64,000 nt of DNA, taken from Clostridiaceae bacterium BRH_c20a. GTDB lineage: Bacteria > Bacillota > Peptococcia > Peptococcales > BICA1-8. Below, piece by piece: positions 60,745 through 64,000 of this stretch. The notes under the pieces are model-generated. The model was given only the letters and a program-made list of their open reading frames with translations. It was not told the origin of the DNA and ran no database searches. The stretch covers positions 62,001-126,000 of the forward strand of contig LADT01000016.1 of assembly GCA_000961765.1 (NCBI GenBank), given 5' to 3'. A program made the position numbers and the translations under genes. The stretch's first letter is position 1. The number at the start of each line of letters is the position of its first letter.

Positions 60745-62055
60745 ATGATGGTAAAAGCTGTTATTGCAGAGGTTCTTCCTAATTCTTTAGCTGCGGAAAT
60801 AGGTTTAGAGCCAGGAGATAAAATTATTAAAGTAAATAATAAACCACCTGAGGATTTGATTCATTTCCAATATTTATGGGCAGATGAAGAAATTGAGTTA
60901 TTAGTAGAAAAACAGGACGGGGAGATATTTTTTGAAATTGAAAAGGAATATGACGAAACTCTAGGAGTTGTTTTTGAACAGGCCGTTTTTGATAAAATTC
61001 GCCACTGTCAAAATAAATGTTTGTTTTGCTTTATTGAGCAAATGGCCCCTGCTATGCGGCCTTCCTTATATGAAAAGGATGATGATTATAGACTTTCTTT
61101 TTTGCAAGGAAATTTCATTACATTAACAAACATGAAAAAAGGTGATTTTGACAGAATAAAAGAATATCACCTAAGTCCATTGTATGTATCAGTCCATACA
61201 ACTAACCCATCATTAAGACAAACAATACTTGACAATCCCCATGCCGACAAAATTATGGAGCAGCTAAAAAGTTTGGTAGAACTAGGGATAAGAGTTCATA
61301 CTCAAGTAGTCTTATGCCCTGGGATAAATGATGGTGAATATTTAGAAAGAACCATTGATGACTTGAGTCCTTTATGGCCAGGTATACAATCATTAGCTAT
61401 AGTCCCTGTAGGTGTAACTAACTTTAGAAAAAACCTGGAAAGATTCCCTTCTTTTTCTAAAGGCTATGCTCAAAAGTTGGTAAACATGGTTTCAGAAAAA
61501 CAAAGCTACTTTAGAAATAAAATCGGTAATTCTTTTGTTTATTTAGGTGATGAAATATATCTTCAGGCTCAAACATATTTCCCCCCATCTAAGCATTATG
61601 ACGACTTTCCCCAAATAGAAAACGGAGTAGGTGTTAGCCGAATATTTCTCGATGATTTTTTTAAAAATAAAAACAACCTGCCTGCTAGTATTAAAAAACA
61701 GCGTTATATTATTGCAACTAGCAAGTTAGGTAAAAAGGTGTTAGAACCTATTATCTTTTACTTAAAAAAAATCGAAGGTTTGGAAATAGATATAAAAGTC
61801 ATAGAAAATGTATTTTTCGGATCTAGGGTAACAGTAAATGGTCTTTTAACAGGACAAGACTTACTAGAAGGGCTAAAAGACATTACGCCCGATTCACAAG
61901 TATTAATTTCTGAGATTATGCTAAAAAAAGGGGAAGGGATTTTTCTGGATGGCTTAACCCCCGAAGACGTAGGACAAAAACTAGGGATAAAAATTATTGT
62001 TGTTAAAAATAACGCACAATCTTTAATTAATTGTATTATAAGTCGAAATTTTTAG
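60745..62055 (+). CDS. DUF512 radical-SAM-like protein with PDZ domain
   Basis: 436 residues. A PDZ-like domain (1-75: VLPNSLAAEIGLEPGDKII) is followed by RHCQNKCLFCFIEQM, a CxxxCxxC [4Fe-4S] motif, and KDDDYRLSFLQGNFITLTN. DUF512 forms the C-terminal part, with GSRVTVNGLLTGQD. The chemistry is not known. Its place just before der is widely kept in Clostridia. Confidence 0.88.
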   Translation: MMVKAVIAEVLPNSLAAEIGLEPGDKIIKVNNKPPEDLIHFQYLWADEEIELLVEKQDGEIFFEIEKEYDETLGVVFEQAVFDKIRHCQNKCLFCFIEQMAPAMRPSLYEKDDDYRLSFLQGNFITLTNMKKGDFDRIKEYHLSPLYVSVHTTNPSLRQTILDNPHADKIMEQLKSLVELGIRVHTQVVLCPGINDGEYLERTIDDLSPLWPGIQSLAIVPVGVTNFRKNLERFPSFSKGYAQKLVNMVSEKQSYFRNKIGNSFVYLGDEIYLQAQTYFPPSKHYDDFPQIENGVGVSRIFLDDFFKNKNNLPASIKKQRYIIATSKLGKKVLEPIIFYLKKIEGLEIDIKVIENVFFGSRVTVNGLLTGQDLLEGLKDITPDSQVLISEIMLKKGEGIFLDGLTPEDVGQKLGIKIIVVKNNAQSLINCIISRNF

Positions 62056-62078
62056 GGTATTAAAGGAGTGAATGCGAT

Positions 62079-63392
62079 ATGAAACCGATAGTTGCTATAG
62101 TCGGCAGGCCCAATGTGGGTAAATCAACACTTTTTAATCGCTTAACCGGCGGAATGACCGCAATTATTGAAAATACACCTGGTGTTACAAGGGATAGATT
62201 ATATAAAGATGCCCAGTGGCAGGAGTTTTCCTTTACAGTTATTGATACCGGCGGGATAGAAATTGGCACAGAAGATATTTTTTTGGAAAACATTAAAAAA
62301 CAAGCACAAATTGCTATTGAGGAAGCAGATGTAATATTATTTATAGTTGACTATAAAACCGGAATTACTATTGATGACCAAGAAGTCGCTCAAATGTTAA
62401 GAAAAACGCAAAAGGATGTATTATTAGTTGTAAATAAAGTTGAAGATTATTCAGACCCTGCTGTCTTTTTTGATTTTTATCAGCTAGGTCTAGGTGAGCC
62501 ATTTCCTATTTCGGCTATTCATGGAATGAATACCGGCGACTTATTAGATAAAATGGTTTCCCTCTTTCCAGAGGATACTACTGAACCATATGACCCTGAT
62601 ACCATTAAGTTCGCAGTAGTAGGCAGGCCTAATGTTGGAAAGTCATCCTTGGTAAATGTGCTTTTAGGGCAAGAAAGGGTGATAGTAAGCGATATCCCTG
62701 GGACAACCAGAGATGCTATAGACACACCTTTTAAACATAATGAACAAGAATATGTGATAATTGATACGGCTGGCATGCGGAGAAAAAACAAAATTTCCGA
62801 CCCTACTGAGCGCTACAGTGTAGTTCGCTCATTACGGGCAATCGACCGTTGTGATGTTGTTTTAATGGTTATTAATGCTGTTGATGGAGTAATTGAACAG
62901 GATAAAAAAATTGCGGGATATGCTCTTGAGCAAGGCAAAGCCTGTATCTTGGTAATAAATAAATGGGATTTAGTCGCCAAAGATGATAAAACCTTAAACA
63001 GAGTTGAAAAAGAAATACGTAGTGAACTATTATTTTTACAGTTTGCACCTACAATTTTTGTTTCTGCTGTTACCAAACAAAGGGTTGTGAAAATATTAGA
63101 TTTAGTGGATTTTGTGGCTCAACAGCATTCCCATAGAGTAAGCACCAGTATTTTAAACCAAGTAATTAGTGAAGCAGTACAACTTAATCCCCCTCCTTCT
63201 TATAAAGGGAAAAGACTAAAAATTCTTTTTGTTACTCAAACAGGTGTCAAACCACCTACCTTTGTTTTCTTCGTAAATGAACCAGATATAGTGCATTTTT
63301 CATATCAAAGATTCTTAGAAAATAAAATTAGAGAAAATTTTGGGTTTGAAGGAACACCTATTCGGTTTGTAATTAAAAAAAGAGATGAATAA
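62079..63392 (+). CDS. der: Ribosome biogenesis GTPase Der
   Basis: 437 residues with two tandem GTPase domains: [14 protein letters not shown] (about 8-21) with DTGG, and [15 protein letters not shown] (about 182-196) with DTAGMRRK and NKWD. A KH-like C-terminal domain ends it. Der matures the 50S subunit. Start ATG 62079 after AAAGGAGTG; plsY follows directly. Confidence 0.95.
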   Translation: MKPIVAIVGRPNVGKSTLFNRLTGGMTAIIENTPGVTRDRLYKDAQWQEFSFTVIDTGGIEIGTEDIFLENIKKQAQIAIEEADVILFIVDYKTGITIDDQEVAQMLRKTQKDVLLVVNKVEDYSDPAVFFDFYQLGLGEPFPISAIHGMNTGDLLDKMVSLFPEDTTEPYDPDTIKFAVVGRPNVGKSSLVNVLLGQERVIVSDIPGTTRDAIDTPFKHNEQEYVIIDTAGMRRKNKISDPTERYSVVRSLRAIDRCDVVLMVINAVDGVIEQDKKIAGYALEQGKACILVINKWDLVAKDDKTLNRVEKEIRSELLFLQFAPTIFVSAVTKQRVVKILDLVDFVAQQHSHRVSTSILNQVISEAVQLNPPPSYKGKRLKILFVTQTGVKPPTFVFFVNEPDIVHFSYQRFLENKIRENFGFEGTPIRFVIKKRDE

Positions 63393-63409
63393 TGGGGGTT
63401 AGTCGGGAG

Positions 63410-64000
63410 ATGGAGTGGTTTAAGGTAGGGATTTTTGGTTATTTGTTAGGGGCAATTCCCTTTGGATACTTAGCAGGAAAAATGTCCAAAATAGATATTA
63501 GGGAACATGGCAGTGGAAATATTGGTTTTACAAATGTTATGCGTGTTTTAGGTATAAAACCCGCAGCGGTTGTTTTATTTCTTGATGCTGCTAAAGGCTA
63601 TATTTCCGCATGGTATGGTTATGCTATTGGTGGAGAGTCACTAGCTGTTTTAGGAGCCTTAGCTGCAATGAGTGGGCATACTTGGCCCTTTGCGCTGAGA
63701 TTTAAAGGTGGACGGGGAGTGGCAACGGGTTTTGGTATTATCTTATTCTTTTCATATAAAATTACCCTTATTGCTCTTTTAATCTGGCTTTCAATAGTTT
63801 ATTTAACCAGATATGTATCATTAGGATCAATAACATCTGCTGCTTTCGTTCTGGCAGCAATGATTTTAACAAGCAAATCATTGCCATATTTAATATTTTC
63901 TATAGTGGGAGCTACTCTAGTGATAGTTAGACATTATGAAAATATTAAAAGACTATTAAAAGGTCAGGAAAATAAAATCAGTTTTAAGGTAAGTGCTACA
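63410..64000 (+). CDS. plsY: Glycerol-3-phosphate acyltransferase PlsY, cut by window edge
   Basis: 197 codons without a stop to the window end; the family is about 200 long, so only the last few residues are missing. Multi-pass membrane protein. LLGAIPFGYLAGK, DIREHGSGNIGFTNVMR and GHTWPFALRFKGGRGVATG are the three PlsY motifs. It uses acyl-phosphate to make lysophosphatidic acid, the PlsC substrate. ATG 63410 gives the usual N-terminus; ATG 63392, overlapping the der stop, is also in frame. Confidence 0.9.
   Translation, partial: MEWFKVGIFGYLLGAIPFGYLAGKMSKIDIREHGSGNIGFTNVMRVLGIKPAAVVLFLDAAKGYISAWYGYAIGGESLAVLGALAAMSGHTWPFALRFKGGRGVATGFGIILFFSYKITLIALLIWLSIVYLTRYVSLGSITSAAFVLAAMILTSKSLPYLIFSIVGATLVIVRHYENIKRLLKGQENKISFKVSAT

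Overview
The window is a low-GC, tightly packed chromosomal segment of a spore-forming anaerobic member of the Clostridia, probably of the Peptococcaceae/Syntrophomonadales type. The evidence is a complete spoIIA operon with sigF, a spoVA operon lacking spoVAA and spoVAB, spoIIM, spoIIP, spmAB and ytfJ, together with ferredoxin-dependent 2-oxoacid oxidation, an IspH-S1 fusion, a HutP-like protein and a YIEGIA locus. Nearly all genes read rightwards. TTG and GTG starts behind strong GGAGG sites are common. No rRNA, tRNA or intact transposase was seen.

Layout. 1-1990 is accessory DNA: the end of a CRISPR array, a Fic gene, then decayed repeats of the same array, with no cas genes in view. 2043-5461 holds a SteA/SteB-like pair with a family 2 glycosyltransferase and a MraY/WecA-type transferase (cell envelope). 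5477-11885 is a PAS/sigma-54 activator, a branched-chain aminotransferase and a five-gene 2-oxoacid:ferredoxin oxidoreductase operon. The operon is preceded by a good -24/-12 promoter with dyads upstream. 12090-14733 is a sodium/amino-acid symporter and an M20 peptidase.

14735-33000 is a sporulation and nucleoside-salvage region similar to the B. subtilis spoIIM-xerD-deoB-punA-dacF-spoIIA-sigF-spoVA neighbourhood. In order it holds DUF3866, a tiny reverse-strand MciZ-like gene with a sigma-E-type promoter, EndoQ, a ComB-like protein, spoIIM, an alanine symporter, a ferredoxin, xerD, deoB, punA, pdp, dacF, spoIIAA/AB/sigF with a sigma-H-type promoter, and spoVAC/AD/AEB/AEA/AF.

33100-36111 encodes three proteins of the 2-hydroxyacyl-CoA dehydratase activator type. 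36223-43065 carries cca, a site-2 protease, scpAB, DUF2953, ytfJ, spmAB, rluB and a stress protein. 43389-47845 is a lactate permease/FAD dehydrogenase/Fe-S operon. 48237-53326 has a BaiN-like flavoprotein, a HutP-like protein, aroF, cmk and plsC. 53422-64000 has ispH-S1, fni, DUF1614, spoIIP, YIEGIA and its capping subunit, two DUF3189 proteins, a DUF512 radical-SAM protein, der and plsY, which runs off the right edge.

The most interesting signals are: the candidate MciZ with its sigma-E promoter; the sigma-54 branched-chain-acid module; a shared promoter motif plus leader mini-ORFs before three transporter genes; a family of unrelated 7-bp tandem arrays between genes; and a SpoVAC with an extra N-terminal domain. 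All family calls are from reading motifs, with no database search.
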